64,000 bases of DNA, taken from assembly GCF_030160235.1 (NCBI RefSeq), contig NZ_BSNY01000010.1, positions 186,001 to 250,000 on the forward strand, in the 5' to 3' direction. The notes under the pieces are model-generated. The model had not been told where the DNA came from and searched no databases. It saw only the letters and a list, made by a program, of their open reading frames with translations. This DNA is from Mesorhizobium huakuii (GTDB lineage Bacteria > Pseudomonadota > Alphaproteobacteria > Rhizobiales > Rhizobiaceae). The translations under genes and the position numbers were made by a program. Shown one piece after another: positions 24,737 through 33,481 of this stretch (positions are counted from its first letter, which is position 1; every line of letters begins with the position of its first letter).

Positions 24737-25606
24737 CTACTTCTCGAGGCGCGCCAGCAGCGAGGACGTGTCCCAGCGCTTGCCGCCCATGGCCTGCACA
24801 TCCTTGTAGAACTGGTCGACAAGTGCTGTCACCGGCAGTTTGGCGCCGTTGCGGTCGGCCTCCGCCAGGCAGATGCCAAGATCCTTGCGCATCCAGTCGA
24901 CAGCAAAGCCGAAATCATATTTGCCGGCATTCATCGTCTTGTGGCGGTTTTCCATCTGCCAGGAACCGGCGGCGCCCTTGGAGATCACCTCGATCACCTT
25001 CTCGATGTCGAGCCCGGCCTTCTTGCCGAAATGGATGCCTTCCGACAGACCCTGCACCAGCCCGGCGATGCAGATCTGGTTGATCATCTTGGTGAGTTGG
25101 CCAGCACCCGCCGACCCCATCAGCCCGACCATGCGGGCATAGGCGTCGATAACGGGCCGCGCTCTGTCGAAGGCAGCCTGATCGCCGCCGACCATGACGG
25201 TCAGCACGCCGTTCTCGGCACCGGCCTGGCCACCGGAAACCGGTGCGTCGAGAAACGAGAACCCGCCGGCTTGCGCAGCTTGCGCCAATTCGCGCGCGAC
25301 TTCCGCCGAGGCCGTGGTGTTGTCGATGAAGACCGAACCTTTCTTCATCGATTTGAAGGCGCCCTCGGGACCCGTCGTCACCGAGCGCAGATCGTCGTCA
25401 TTGCCGACGCAGGAAAAGACGAAGTCCTTGTCCTTGGCTGCCTCCGCCGGCGTCACCGCAAGGCTGCCGCCATGCTGGCCGACCCATTGCTCGGCCTTGG
25501 CCTTGGTGCGGTTGTAGACAGTGACGTCATGACCACCCTTGTTCTTCAAGTGGCCGGCCATGGGATAGCCCATCACGCCAAGACCGAGAAATGCCACAGA
25601 TGCCAT
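24737..25606 (-). CDS. NAD(P)-dependent beta-hydroxyacid dehydrogenase (3-hydroxyisobutyrate dehydrogenase family)
   Basis: A 289-residue protein: Rossmann motif GLGVMGYPMAGHL near 7-19, the substrate loop DAPVSGGQAGAENGVLTVMVGG near 117-138, and the catalytic Lys in GAGQLTKMINQ near 164-174, all typical of 3-hydroxyisobutyrate/tartronate semialdehyde reductases. The exact substrate is not determinable. The ATG at 25606 is preferred over a Met five codons upstream because MASVAFLGLG starts the first strand. It is probably the first gene of an operon with the alkylation repair gene. Confidence 0.9.
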   Translation of the reverse strand: MASVAFLGLGVMGYPMAGHLKNKGGHDVTVYNRTKAKAEQWVGQHGGSLAVTPAEAAKDKDFVFSCVGNDDDLRSVTTGPEGAFKSMKKGSVFIDNTTASAEVARELAQAAQAGGFSFLDAPVSGGQAGAENGVLTVMVGGDQAAFDRARPVIDAYARMVGLMGSAGAGQLTKMINQICIAGLVQGLSEGIHFGKKAGLDIEKVIEVISKGAAGSWQMENRHKTMNAGKYDFGFAVDWMRKDLGICLAEADRNGAKLPVTALVDQFYKDVQAMGGKRWDTSSLLARLEK

Positions 25607-25717
25607 GAGCTCGCCTTTCAAACGGAAACGAAATTGCCGCGAAAGCTCTAGGCCCTGCGCTCAATTCGTCAAGACGCCTGCGGCCTGATCGACTGGTGCA
25701 GACGATATGGAAACCCG

Positions 25718-26539
25718 TCAGCGCTTCAGGTGAATGGTGATCCGGCGCTCGATCCATTCGATGGCATGGCGCAACAACTCGACCATCACCAGGTACACCA
25801 GGGCAACCCAGATATAGGCCTGGATGTCGAAGGAGTTGGCGAAGGCGAGTTTTGCATTGCCCATCAGGTCGTAGACGGTGATGATAGCGACGATGGCGGA
25901 CGCCTTGACCATCAGGATCAGCTCATTGCCGTAAGGCCGCAACGCGACGATCAAAGCTTGCGGCAGGATGATCTTGCGCAGGGTCTGCAGTTTGTGCAGG
26001 CCGAGCGAGGCGGCCCCTTCCCATTGGCCCCTGTGCACGCTTTCGATGGCGCCGCGCAGGATCTCGGCCTGGTAGGCGGCGGTGTTCAGCGCAAAGGCGA
26101 AGACGCCGCAGTTGAAGGCGTCCTTGAAGAAATCCCAAAGCCCGATCATCTGGAGTTCCGGTCTGAACGACCCCAGCCCGTAATAGACCAGGAACGTCTG
26201 AACCAGCAGCGGCGTGCCCCGGAAGAAATAGACGTAACAGTAGGCAAGACCGGACAGGATCCGGTTCCTGGACATACGCCCGTAAGCAACGGGCATCGAC
26301 AGGACGGCGCCAAGCACCATCGAAATGGCGACCAGCGACAGGGTAACGCCCAGTCCGCGCAGATAGGCCGGCGCATACTTGGCGAAGAAGGCCGGGTTCC
26401 AGGCAAAGACGAGATAGCCGACGATGCCGAGGCCAAAGGCGATCCACAGGCAGACCAGCGCGTAGCCGACGATGCGCGGTCGCGGCCAGCCGCGGGTCCG
26501 CGGTGGCGGCCGTTCGACCATGGCGGCGGTGGCGCTCAT
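25718..26539 (-). CDS. Polar amino-acid ABC transporter permease (second permease)
   Basis: A 273-residue inner-membrane protein with five or six transmembrane segments and the HisM/ArtM-type EAA loop (QWEGAASLGLHKLQTLRKIILPQA), where the ATPase docks. It belongs with the permease and binding protein upstream. The start at 26539 overlaps the upstream permease's stop by 4 bases (ATGA). No ATP-binding gene is found next to it. Confidence 0.92.
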   Translation of the reverse strand: MSATAAMVERPPPRTRGWPRPRIVGYALVCLWIAFGLGIVGYLVFAWNPAFFAKYAPAYLRGLGVTLSLVAISMVLGAVLSMPVAYGRMSRNRILSGLAYCYVYFFRGTPLLVQTFLVYYGLGSFRPELQMIGLWDFFKDAFNCGVFAFALNTAAYQAEILRGAIESVHRGQWEGAASLGLHKLQTLRKIILPQALIVALRPYGNELILMVKASAIVAIITVYDLMGNAKLAFANSFDIQAYIWVALVYLVMVELLRHAIEWIERRITIHLKR

Positions 26540-27255
26540 CGTTGTGCCTCCCGTTTGCCAAGCGAGCGCAAAATGGCACTGGTGGCGAAGGATGACACGA
26601 CGGCCAGCCCCAGAAAGACCAGAGCCGCAATGCTGTAGAACAGGAAAGAATGCTTGGTGACGCGAGCCGCCACGCCGGCATTGCGCAATGTCTCGGCAAG
26701 ACCGACGACCGAAACCAGGGACGTGTCCTTGAGCAGGCTGAGCCAACAGTTCTCGAGGCCGGGGAAGGCAATGCGCAGCAGCTGAGGCAGGACCACCAGG
26801 CGCATGGTCTGCCATTTGGACAAACCAATGGAATAGCCACCTTCATACTGCCCCTTCGGGATGGCGCGGAAGGCCGAGAGGAAAACCTCGCTGGCATAGG
26901 ACGAGAAGATCAGCGAGAGCACGATCATGCCGGCGACGAAGCTGTTGACGTCGATGGTCGCTTCGGGGCGGAAATACCGGATGAGATGCTGCAGCAGGAT
27001 CGGCATGCCGAAGAAGAACAGGAAAAGCGTCACCAGTTCCGGCAGGCCGCGAAAGACCGTGGTGTAGATATTGGCGGCGAGGCGCAGCGACGGCTCCTCG
27101 GATTGCTTGCCGAGCGCAATGAAAAAGCCGATCGTCAACCCAATGGGGAGCGTCGCCAGCGCGAGCAGAACCGTTACAATGACGCCATAGGCAATGTCGT
27201 CGCTCCAGCCATCAGGTCCCCAACTGAGAAGTGTCCATATGCTTTGGGCTGGCAT
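26536..27255 (-). CDS. Polar amino-acid ABC transporter permease (first permease)
   Basis: A 239-residue inner-membrane protein of the HisQ/ArtQ family, about five membrane helices, with the EAA loop GGYSIGLSKWQTMRLVVLPQ. Together with the second permease it would form the heterodimeric channel of a histidine/lysine/arginine/ornithine-type importer. A strong terminator hairpin lies between this gene and the binding protein gene upstream, which would lower permease expression relative to binding protein. Confidence 0.92.
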   Translation of the reverse strand: MPAQSIWTLLSWGPDGWSDDIAYGVIVTVLLALATLPIGLTIGFFIALGKQSEEPSLRLAANIYTTVFRGLPELVTLFLFFFGMPILLQHLIRYFRPEATIDVNSFVAGMIVLSLIFSSYASEVFLSAFRAIPKGQYEGGYSIGLSKWQTMRLVVLPQLLRIAFPGLENCWLSLLKDTSLVSVVGLAETLRNAGVAARVTKHSFLFYSIAALVFLGLAVVSSFATSAILRSLGKREAQR

Positions 27256-27289
27256 TGACAGGTCTTATCCCCACGGCGTTCCCAAGATG

Positions 27290-27322
27290 AATAGAAAGAC
27301 GGCGGGGATTTCCCCGCCGTCT
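27290..27322 (-). terminator. Intra-operon terminator hairpin between binding protein and permeases
   Basis: On the minus strand, AGACGGCGGGG and CCCCGCCGTCT (11 bp, 27297-27322) flank a 4-base loop and are followed by a T-rich stretch. Placed after the binding-protein gene, it probably gives partial termination, as common in importers that need excess binding protein. Confidence 0.85.
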
Positions 27323-27334
27323 GGATACTGCCTA

Positions 27335-28120
27335 TCAGGACTCGGCGCCGAAGACGTCGAACTTGAAGTACTTGTCGTTGATTTCCTTGTATTTTCCATT
27401 GGCGCGGATGGCGTCGATGGCCTCATTGAGCTTGTTGACCAGATCGGTCTCGCCCTTGCGCACGGCAATGCCGGCGCCCGGCCCGAAGATCTCGACCGGT
27501 TGCGGCGAGGGCTGGCCGAGAATCTTGCAGCAGGCGCCATCAGGCGAGTCCAGCCACTGCTGCAGCACGACGATATCGTCCTCGATCGCGTCGAGGCGAC
27601 CATTGGCAAGATCTGCCTGCTCCTCGGGGCTGCTCGGATAACCCTTCACGGTGCTGTCGGTGTAGGTCTTCGAGGCATAGTTGAAATGGGTGGTCGTCGT
27701 GGCGACGCCGATGGTCTTGCCGGCGAGATCTGCCTTGGTCACACCCTTCAGCGTCGAGTCTTTCGGCACTGCGAGAGCCGAGGGCGTGTTGTAGTATTTG
27801 TGGGTGAAGTCGACCTTCTCCTTGCGCTCCGGCGTGATCGACATCGAGGCGACGATGGCGTCGAACTTGCCGGCCTGAAGTGCCGGAATGATGCCGTCCC
27901 AATCCTGGGCGACGAAGGTGCACTTGACCTTCATCTGATCGCAAAGCGCCTGGGCGATGTCGATGTCGAAGCCGACGAGCTTGCCGTCGGAGGTGAGGTT
28001 GTTGAACGGGGGATAGGCGCCTTCGGTGCCGATCCGCAGGGTCTTTTCCTGGGCCTGGGCTACGCCGAGCGTCAGCAGCGCAGCCGATGCGGCGAGCGCG
28101 ATACGCAGTGCAATACGCAT
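27335..28120 (-). CDS. Amino-acid ABC transporter substrate-binding protein
   Basis: A 261-residue periplasmic protein with a signal peptide (1-23, ending AQA-QE). The family-3 solute-binding fold shows EGAYPPFNNLTSDGKLVGFD near 33-52 and GFDIDIAQALCDQMK, typical of lysine/arginine/ornithine or opine-type binding proteins. It is the first gene of the importer. The 158 bases upstream hold its promoter and the intergenic boundary with mobB. The ATPase partner must be encoded elsewhere. Confidence 0.93.
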   Translation of the reverse strand: MRIALRIALAASAALLTLGVAQAQEKTLRIGTEGAYPPFNNLTSDGKLVGFDIDIAQALCDQMKVKCTFVAQDWDGIIPALQAGKFDAIVASMSITPERKEKVDFTHKYYNTPSALAVPKDSTLKGVTKADLAGKTIGVATTTTHFNYASKTYTDSTVKGYPSSPEEQADLANGRLDAIEDDIVVLQQWLDSPDGACCKILGQPSPQPVEIFGPGAGIAVRKGETDLVNKLNEAIDAIRANGKYKEINDKYFKFDVFGAES

Positions 28121-28278
28121 GATAGTCCTCTCTTTATGGTCCCGGCCGTCGTTCCGAAACGGCTCTATGGGGCGGTGCTTTTGACCGCCCGCTGGGGCGA
28201 TACTCCCACTCTTTCCAAGAAAAAAGCAACTGCAAAACCACCGAAATCGGCAATGGGGTTCTGCCGTTACGTTACATC

Positions 28279-28782
28279 TCAAGCAACGAGGCCGGTGGTG
28301 CGCTCGATGAAGTCGACTATCGATTTTACGTCGTCGAGGTCGAATGCCGGCAGGCTGTTGTCCGCGATGGCGAAATCGGCGGCGATGGCGACAATGTTGG
28401 GATCGCCCGCTGAAAGCGGCGTCCGGTCCTTCGCTTCCAGGCGCCGCGTTTCGATCTTGCGGTGGGATTCGCGCTTGTAGCCTTCGACCAGCACGATGTC
28501 GCACGGGGCGAGTCGCGAGAGGATGCTTTCCAGCGGCGGCTCATCCTCGCCACGCAATTCGTGCATCAGTGCCCAGCGGTTGCCGGACACGATCGCGACC
28601 TCGGTGGCGCCGGCCTGCCGATGGCGGAAGCTGTCTGCGCCCGGTCTGTCGATGTCGAAATCATGATGGGCATGCTTGACCGTCGAGACCTTCCAGCCGC
28701 GCCGCACAAGCTCGACGACCAGCTTTTCGGTGAGGGTGGTCTTGCCGGAGTTTTTCCAGCCGGTGATGCCGAAGATGTTCAT
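28279..28782 (-). CDS. mobB: Molybdopterin-guanine dinucleotide biosynthesis adaptor protein MobB
   Basis: A 167-residue P-loop protein: Walker A GWKNSGKTTLTEKL near 7-20, the family HAHHDFDIDRPGADSFRHR near 37-55, and DIVLVEGYKRESHRKIE near 94-110. MobB helps MobA attach GMP to molybdopterin to form the MGD cofactor. Its start overlaps the mobA stop by 4 bases, so the two are co-translated with mobA first. Confidence 0.95.
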   Translation of the reverse strand: MNIFGITGWKNSGKTTLTEKLVVELVRRGWKVSTVKHAHHDFDIDRPGADSFRHRQAGATEVAIVSGNRWALMHELRGEDEPPLESILSRLAPCDIVLVEGYKRESHRKIETRRLEAKDRTPLSAGDPNIVAIAADFAIADNSLPAFDLDDVKSIVDFIERTTGLVA

Positions 28783-29405
28783 GATGTCATGCTCTGCAAC
28801 AGGCGCCCGGCCTCGGCAAGATCGTCAGGCACATTGATGTTGAAGAAAGGGTCGAGCCCTGTGGATTGCACGACCGGGAATTCCACCTCGACATGGCCAT
28901 GGCGCTCGATGAAGGCCGAAACCCGCCTGTTGTCCTCATCGACCAGGAAATGGCGCAAGGCGTCGCGACACTTTGTCGGCCACAGCGCGAAGGTCGGGTG
29001 GAGCCGGCCGGCCGAGGAGGCGACGGCAATGGAGCCGGGGTGTTCGCCGGCCGCGGCCGCCAGGCGGTCGACGAGATCAAGCGGCAGGAAGGGCGTGTCT
29101 CCGGCGGCGGTGACGACGGCCCTGCAAGGCGTATTGGCGGCAGCCCATTCGAGGCCGGCCAGAATTCCGGCAAGCGGCCCGGCAAAGCCTTCGACGGTGT
29201 CGGCAAGCACGGGCAGTCCGAACCGGGAAAAGCGCTCGGGATCGCCATTGGCGCTCAGCGCAAGGGTTTCGATCTGCGGGCCAAAACGCGACAGGACCTG
29301 GTCAAGCACGCTGCCGGAGCCAAGCGGCAACAGGCTCTTGTCGCCGCCTCCCATCCGCCTTGACTGGCCACCGGCCAGGACGATCCCTGCAATATCTCGC
29401 CTCAT
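28779..29405 (-). CDS. mobA: Molybdenum cofactor guanylyltransferase MobA
   Basis: A 208-residue nucleotidyltransferase: the GTP-binding signature LAGGQSRRMGGGDKSLL near 11-27, the DVPF-type loop replaced by GDTPFLPLDLV near 96-106, and the C-terminal FFNINVPDDLAEA. It transfers GMP from GTP to molybdopterin, producing MGD for molybdoenzymes such as nitrate reductase or DMSO-reductase family members. It is the first gene of the mobA-mobB pair. Confidence 0.94.
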   Translation of the reverse strand: MRRDIAGIVLAGGQSRRMGGGDKSLLPLGSGSVLDQVLSRFGPQIETLALSANGDPERFSRFGLPVLADTVEGFAGPLAGILAGLEWAAANTPCRAVVTAAGDTPFLPLDLVDRLAAAAGEHPGSIAVASSAGRLHPTFALWPTKCRDALRHFLVDEDNRRVSAFIERHGHVEVEFPVVQSTGLDPFFNINVPDDLAEAGRLLQSMTS

Positions 29406-29448
29406 GCATCGAGCCTGTACGCCAGCCGCCGGAAATCACAAGACCCGG

Positions 29449-30462
29449 CTAGATTCCATCCGGCGCCATGGCCGGCCCGGTGGTTTCGGCGACGATCCTT
29501 CGCCGGCCGACCACACGCTCGCGATAGAGCGCATAGAGACCCGAGCCGACGACGATTGTCGCGCCGACGATCATCGGCATGTCCGGTATGTCGCCGAAGA
29601 CGATCAAGCCAAGCAGGATGGACCACAGCAGCGCGGTGTAGCGGAACGGCGCGATGAAGGAGATCTCGCCCGAGCGCATCGCCATGATGATGAATTGATA
29701 GCCGATGAGCACCAGCACCGCCGCCAGCGCCAGCAGCGCCGTGCTTTTGCCGGTCATCGGCGTCCAGCCACCCATCGGCGACAACAGCACCGCGCCGACG
29801 ACGGTCATTGCCAGCGCGGTGGCGGTCGAGACCAGCATGGTCGGTGTGGTTTGGGGGATGCGCTTGGTGGCGAGATCGCGCACGGTGCAGCAGGCAACGC
29901 TCGCCAGCGCCCAAAGGGAATAGATGGTGAAGCCGTCGAAACCCGGCCGCACGATGATCAGCACGCCGGCAAAACCGGTGGCGATCGCCAGCCAGCGCCG
30001 CCAGCCGACCGTTTCGCCGAAAAACAGCGCAGCACCCATCGTCACCGCCAGCGGCAGCGCCTGAAGAACGGCTGACACACTGCCGATCGGCAAATGGGCG
30101 AGCGCCACCAGGAATGACACGGTGCCGCCTGCTTCGCTCAGGACACGCATCGCCACCAGCGGCTGCAGCATCAGGCGCGGCCGCGAAAGCGCGCCACGTT
30201 GCCAGGCCAGCAGGCCGACGAAGAGCGAGGCAAAGGCCCCTCTGATCAGCATGACCTGCGCCATGTTCATCGATTGCGAAGAGTATTTGGTGATGGCGTC
30301 GTTGAGCGTGAAGCCAACCATCGCCACCATCATGAACAACGCGCCGCGAAGATTTGGGGAAAGAGGCAAGACATCTACCGGTTGCTTAGGCAGCAAGCCT
30401 GTAACAGCCCGCCACGAAACAGCAATGGCAAAGGGCTGGGCCAGCACCGGTGCATTCGTCAT
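29449..30462 (-). CDS. EamA-family (DMT) transporter
   Basis: A 337-residue membrane protein with ten predicted helices in two repeated EamA halves (first half from LRGALFMMVAMVGFTLNDA; second from WALASVACCTVRDLATKRI). This is the drug/metabolite exporter superfamily; substrate unknown. The start at 30462 adds about 45 residues before the first helix; a Met in GALFMMVAM is a possible shorter start. Two inverted repeats lie just upstream (30480-30535). Confidence 0.88.
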   Translation of the reverse strand: MTNAPVLAQPFAIAVSWRAVTGLLPKQPVDVLPLSPNLRGALFMMVAMVGFTLNDAITKYSSQSMNMAQVMLIRGAFASLFVGLLAWQRGALSRPRLMLQPLVAMRVLSEAGGTVSFLVALAHLPIGSVSAVLQALPLAVTMGAALFFGETVGWRRWLAIATGFAGVLIIVRPGFDGFTIYSLWALASVACCTVRDLATKRIPQTTPTMLVSTATALAMTVVGAVLLSPMGGWTPMTGKSTALLALAAVLVLIGYQFIIMAMRSGEISFIAPFRYTALLWSILLGLIVFGDIPDMPMIVGATIVVGSGLYALYRERVVGRRRIVAETTGPAMAPDGI

Positions 30463-30479
30463 CGCCGGGGTGAAATCGA

Positions 30480-30535
30480 TCCCGGATCCGGCGAGAATCC
30501 GATCCGGGAGGAGCCTTCGCCTCCCGGAAGCAGTA
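30480..30535. repeat. Two adjacent inverted repeats
   Basis: TCCCGGATC (30480-30488) pairs with GATCCGGGA (30501-30509); overlapping it, GGGAGG (about 30506-30511) pairs with CCTCCC (about 30520-30525). The two stems share bases, so they are mutually exclusive. They lie between two minus-strand genes and may terminate the upstream transcript. Confidence 0.55.
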
Positions 30536-30554
30536 CAGTACAGGCTGCCGATGT

Positions 30555-30914
30555 CTATTTCTTCGGCGTCAGCACTTCGGTGCCGTTGCCTTCCTTGCCG
30601 GCGATGGTCCACAGGCCATGCAGCGAGCCGTCATCCTCGACCTTGTAGACGACGAGGCCGATGTCCTTGCCCATGACATAGCCTGCGGAGAAAGCATCGT
30701 CGTTGCGCATGCAGATGCCGTCCGAAGAAGAGCCGCCGGTCTCCCAGTGGATCGCGCAAGTCGTCCCGCTGGTCAGTGTGATGGTGGCTTCGCCATCATA
30801 TTTCGACCCGTCGAAATTGGTGCCGGCGACGGTGTAGGTGCCGCCGATCGACTGAGCAGCCGCGGGCACGGCCGCAAGGCCCAGCAATGCGAGAGAAAGA
30901 ATGAGTTTGCGCAT
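30555..30914 (-). CDS. Small secreted hypothetical protein
   Basis: A 119-residue protein with a signal peptide (about 1-20, ending AAA-QS). The mature part is beta-rich with repeated Gly and two Cys (TTCAIHW and GICMRND), likely one disulfide. It resembles short periplasmic proteins of rhizobia that read 'GGTYTVAGTNFDGSKYDGEA' at the start. No domain is recognised. It stands alone between the EamA transporter and the next small secreted gene. Confidence 0.75.
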   Translation of the reverse strand: MRKLILSLALLGLAAVPAAAQSIGGTYTVAGTNFDGSKYDGEATITLTSGTTCAIHWETGGSSSDGICMRNDDAFSAGYVMGKDIGLVVYKVEDDGSLHGLWTIAGKEGNGTEVLTPKK

Positions 30915-31034
30915 GGTGTATTCCCCCTATCAGCGAAGAGCCGCTTCGGGCGAAAGGCTAGGCCGGAACAAGCTGGCCGTAAATCCGGCGGCGGTTCGCG
31001 GACAAGACTTTTTCTGGGGTGTGATCGGAAATAC

Positions 31035-31514
31035 TCACTGCCCCTTGAGGCTTCCGGCAATGGCGCCGACGAGCGGATCGTATTTCGACTTCAGGGCCGG
31101 CGGGTAATCGATCCAGACGGTGCGGATGACGCCATCTCTGCCGAACAGGCGCCGCTCATAGAAGATCTTCCCATCCTTCATGCCCGACAACACCGCCCAG
31201 TTCTTGCCGGTCTTGCCGTAGGTGACGGTATAACCAGGTTCCTTGCTTGCCTTTTCAGCCGCGACAAAGCCTTTCGGCGTGTCGTCATCGACGTTGAGGA
31301 TGCCGGAGCAGGTCAGGCTGGCGCCGTCCGCGCTCAGCCAAACCTGTCCGTCGCCATTTTCCGGCTCGGGCTGACGATCGGTGAATATCTCATCGGGAAA
31401 GGTGCAGACGGTGCCGAAGCGCGCGTTCACATAGGTGAAGGGCTTGGCGATGGCTGCACCCGAGACAAAGCCACTTACCGCTATCATGAGAAACAGGGCA
31501 TCTCGGGTAAACAT
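31035..31514 (-). CDS. Secreted hypothetical protein
   Basis: A 159-residue protein with a signal peptide or N-terminal anchor (about 5-22). The mature part has two Cys (VCTFPDE, LTCSG) and a final aromatic-rich segment (VWIDYPPALKSKYDPLV). Similar small periplasmic proteins occur in Rhizobiales; function unknown. Its ATG follows directly on the stop codon of the upstream gene (TAGATG), so the two should be translationally coupled. Confidence 0.72.
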   Translation of the reverse strand: MFTRDALFLMIAVSGFVSGAAIAKPFTYVNARFGTVCTFPDEIFTDRQPEPENGDGQVWLSADGASLTCSGILNVDDDTPKGFVAAEKASKEPGYTVTYGKTGKNWAVLSGMKDGKIFYERRLFGRDGVIRTVWIDYPPALKSKYDPLVGAIAGSLKGQ

Positions 31515-31793
31515 CTAAACCTCTCCCGCATTGCGTCTGAGGCGTTCGATTTCAGCGAGCAGTCTTGGGATATCCTGGCGGGCGTGTGCGATAAAATCCT
31601 GATCGGCTACCGTGCCACCACTCAACTCAAAATCTTCTCCTCCGTGTCCCGTCATGATGAAGTTCGAACCGCTGGTATGGTCCCTACCTTCGACAAACGA
31701 ACTCCAAGGCCCGGGCGTGGCTTGCGCGCACCGATTCTTGATCATCTCAAGCTCGGCAGGATCCATTGCTCCCTTACCCGACACCACACCCAC
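31515..31793 (-). CDS. Small conserved protein of Ead/Ea22-like type
   Basis: A 92-residue soluble acidic protein. RCAQATPGPWSSFVEGRDH (about 22-40), then ADQDFIAHARQDIPRLLAEI near 63-82, is a layout found in many phage-related and chromosomal small proteins; the role is unknown. The start at 31793 is the first Met; a shorter start at MDPAELEM is possible. It ends exactly before the ATG of the secreted protein downstream. Confidence 0.7.
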   Translation of the reverse strand: MGVVSGKGAMDPAELEMIKNRCAQATPGPWSSFVEGRDHTSGSNFIMTGHGGEDFELSGGTVADQDFIAHARQDIPRLLAEIERLRRNAGEV

Positions 31794-31868
31794 CTCCCGA
31801 TAGCGATCGTGAGTTTGAGTTTACAGTACAAAATGATGTCGCCGCCACTGCGGTATAGTCACTGACGG

Positions 31869-32864
31869 CTATCCGCCGGTGACGCTCATATGTCTGGATA
31901 CCGAAGGACGGCTGGTGCGGCGATCGATGATGAAATCATGGCCCTTCGGCTTGCGGCCTATGGCCTCGTCGATGGCGTCGCTGACAAGTTCGTTGCCTTC
32001 GGATGCACGCAACGGCGCGCGCAGGTCGGCGGCGTCTTCCTGGCCAAGGCACATATAGAGAGTGCCGGTGCAGGTCAGCCGGACGCGGTTGCAGCTTTCG
32101 CAGAAATTATGCGTCATCGGCGTGATGAAACCGAGCTTTCCGCCGGTCTCGGCGACGTTGACATAGCGGGCAGGGCCACCGGTCTTGAAGGGAATGTCGG
32201 TCAGCGTGAACTGGCGCTCCAGTGAGGCGCGCAGCAGCGACAGCGGCAGATACTGGTCGGTGCGGTCGGCGTCGATCTCGCCCATCGGCATGGTTTCGAT
32301 CACCGTCAGATCCATGCCGCGGCCATGCGCCCAGCGCATCATGTCGGGCAGTTCGGCGTCGTTGAAATCCTTCAGCGCCACCGCGTTGAGCTTGACCTTC
32401 AGCCCGGCCGCCTGCGCGGCATCGATGCCTTGCATGACCTTGTCGAGATGGCCCCAGCGCGTGATCTGGTGGAACTTGTCCGCATCCAGCGTGTCGAGCG
32501 AGACGTTGATGCGCTTGACGCCGCAATCGGCGAGCTCGGCGGCGAAGCGCGACAGCTGCGAGCCGTTGGTGGTCAGCGTCAGTTCTTCCAGCGCGCCGCT
32601 ATCGAGGTGGCGCGAGAGCTGGCGCACCAGATGCATGATGTTCTTGCGCACCAGCGGCTCGCCGCCAGTGAGGCGCAGTTTTCTGACACCCTTCTCGATG
32701 AAGACGGTGCAGAGCCGGTCCAGCTCTTCCAGCGACAGCAGGTCCTTCTTCGGCAGGAAGGCCATGTCCTCGGCCATGCAATAGGTGCAGCGGAAATCAC
32801 AGCGGTCGGTGACCGACACTCTGAGATAGCTGATCGTGCGACCGAAGGGGTCGATCATGTTCAT
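31869..32864 (-). CDS. moaA: GTP 3',8-cyclase (molybdenum cofactor synthesis)
   Basis: A 331-residue radical-SAM enzyme that starts molybdopterin synthesis from GTP together with MoaC. The SAM cluster Cys22-x3-Cys26-x2-Cys29 is in [10 protein letters not shown], the SAM-binding [11 protein letters not shown] follows near 65-75, the second cluster is in [15 protein letters not shown], and the chain ends in the functionally needed Gly-Gly. It stands alone, 2.5 kb from mobAB; moaC is not in the window. The 195-base gap upstream shows no recognised Moco riboswitch. Confidence 0.96.
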   Translation of the reverse strand: MNMIDPFGRTISYLRVSVTDRCDFRCTYCMAEDMAFLPKKDLLSLEELDRLCTVFIEKGVRKLRLTGGEPLVRKNIMHLVRQLSRHLDSGALEELTLTTNGSQLSRFAAELADCGVKRINVSLDTLDADKFHQITRWGHLDKVMQGIDAAQAAGLKVKLNAVALKDFNDAELPDMMRWAHGRGMDLTVIETMPMGEIDADRTDQYLPLSLLRASLERQFTLTDIPFKTGGPARYVNVAETGGKLGFITPMTHNFCESCNRVRLTCTGTLYMCLGQEDAADLRAPLRASEGNELVSDAIDEAIGRKPKGHDFIIDRRTSRPSVSRHMSVTGG

Positions 32865-33059
32865 GTTCGAGCGTTTCCGTGGCCGCTACCGGCGCCGTTA
32901 TATACAGCTATGTGATACGATCCAGCCCGCCATTCAAGATACCGCGTCTCGATCTTTGGTAACATCCCGGAGCCGACACGGTATGTCGGTTGTTCTATCA
33001 GGACTTTTCCCCTTTCGCGAAGCGGCGTAGGGAAGGGCAATCGACATGGGATCAACAGC

Positions 33060-33413
33060 ATGACCGCGCCAAAAGAACTCCGGGTCTCCAAGGACCGCAA
33101 GCTGCTGTCGGTCACCTTTCCCAATCACCAGCCATTCGAACTGCCTGCGGAGCTTCTGCGCGTCGCCTCGCCATCGGCCGAGGTGCAGGGCCATTCGCCC
33201 GACCAGCGTGTGACGGTTCCCGGCAAGCGCAACGTGGCCATCCTGAAGATCGAGCCGGTCGGCAACTACGCGGTTCGCATCACCTTCGATGATTTCCACG
33301 ACACCGGCATTTTCACCTGGAATTACCTGCACACGCTCGGCCACGAGAAGGATGAGCGCTGGAACGCCTATCTGGCGGAGCTTGCCGAAAAAGGGCTGAG
33401 CCGCGATCGCTAG
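33060..33413 (+). CDS. DUF971 domain protein
   Basis: A 117-residue protein made almost entirely of the DUF971 fold: LRVSKDRKLLSVTFPNHQPF, then LPAELLRVASPSAEVQGH and the aspartate/histidine strand DDFHDTGIFTWNYLHTLG. The fold occurs fused to or near Fe-S assembly and gamma-butyrobetaine hydroxylase proteins. It is divergent from moaA across 195 bases. The role in this organism is unknown. Confidence 0.9.
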   Translation: MTAPKELRVSKDRKLLSVTFPNHQPFELPAELLRVASPSAEVQGHSPDQRVTVPGKRNVAILKIEPVGNYAVRITFDDFHDTGIFTWNYLHTLGHEKDERWNAYLAELAEKGLSRDR

Positions 33414-33481
33414 AACCCGCCGCTGTCGTCAAAACGTCATCGATGTGGGGTAGCGCCGGCAAAGGTTCGGAGACGAAGAAG

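Noticed and set aside
24005-25651. Long plus-strand frame of 548 residues
   Set aside because: Antisense of the GNAT, alkylation repair and dehydrogenase genes, all of which carry clear motifs on the minus strand.
32865-33059. A molybdenum-cofactor riboswitch upstream of moaA
   Set aside because: No conserved stem arrangement could be recognised in the 195 bases; only promoter-like AT-rich bases are visible.
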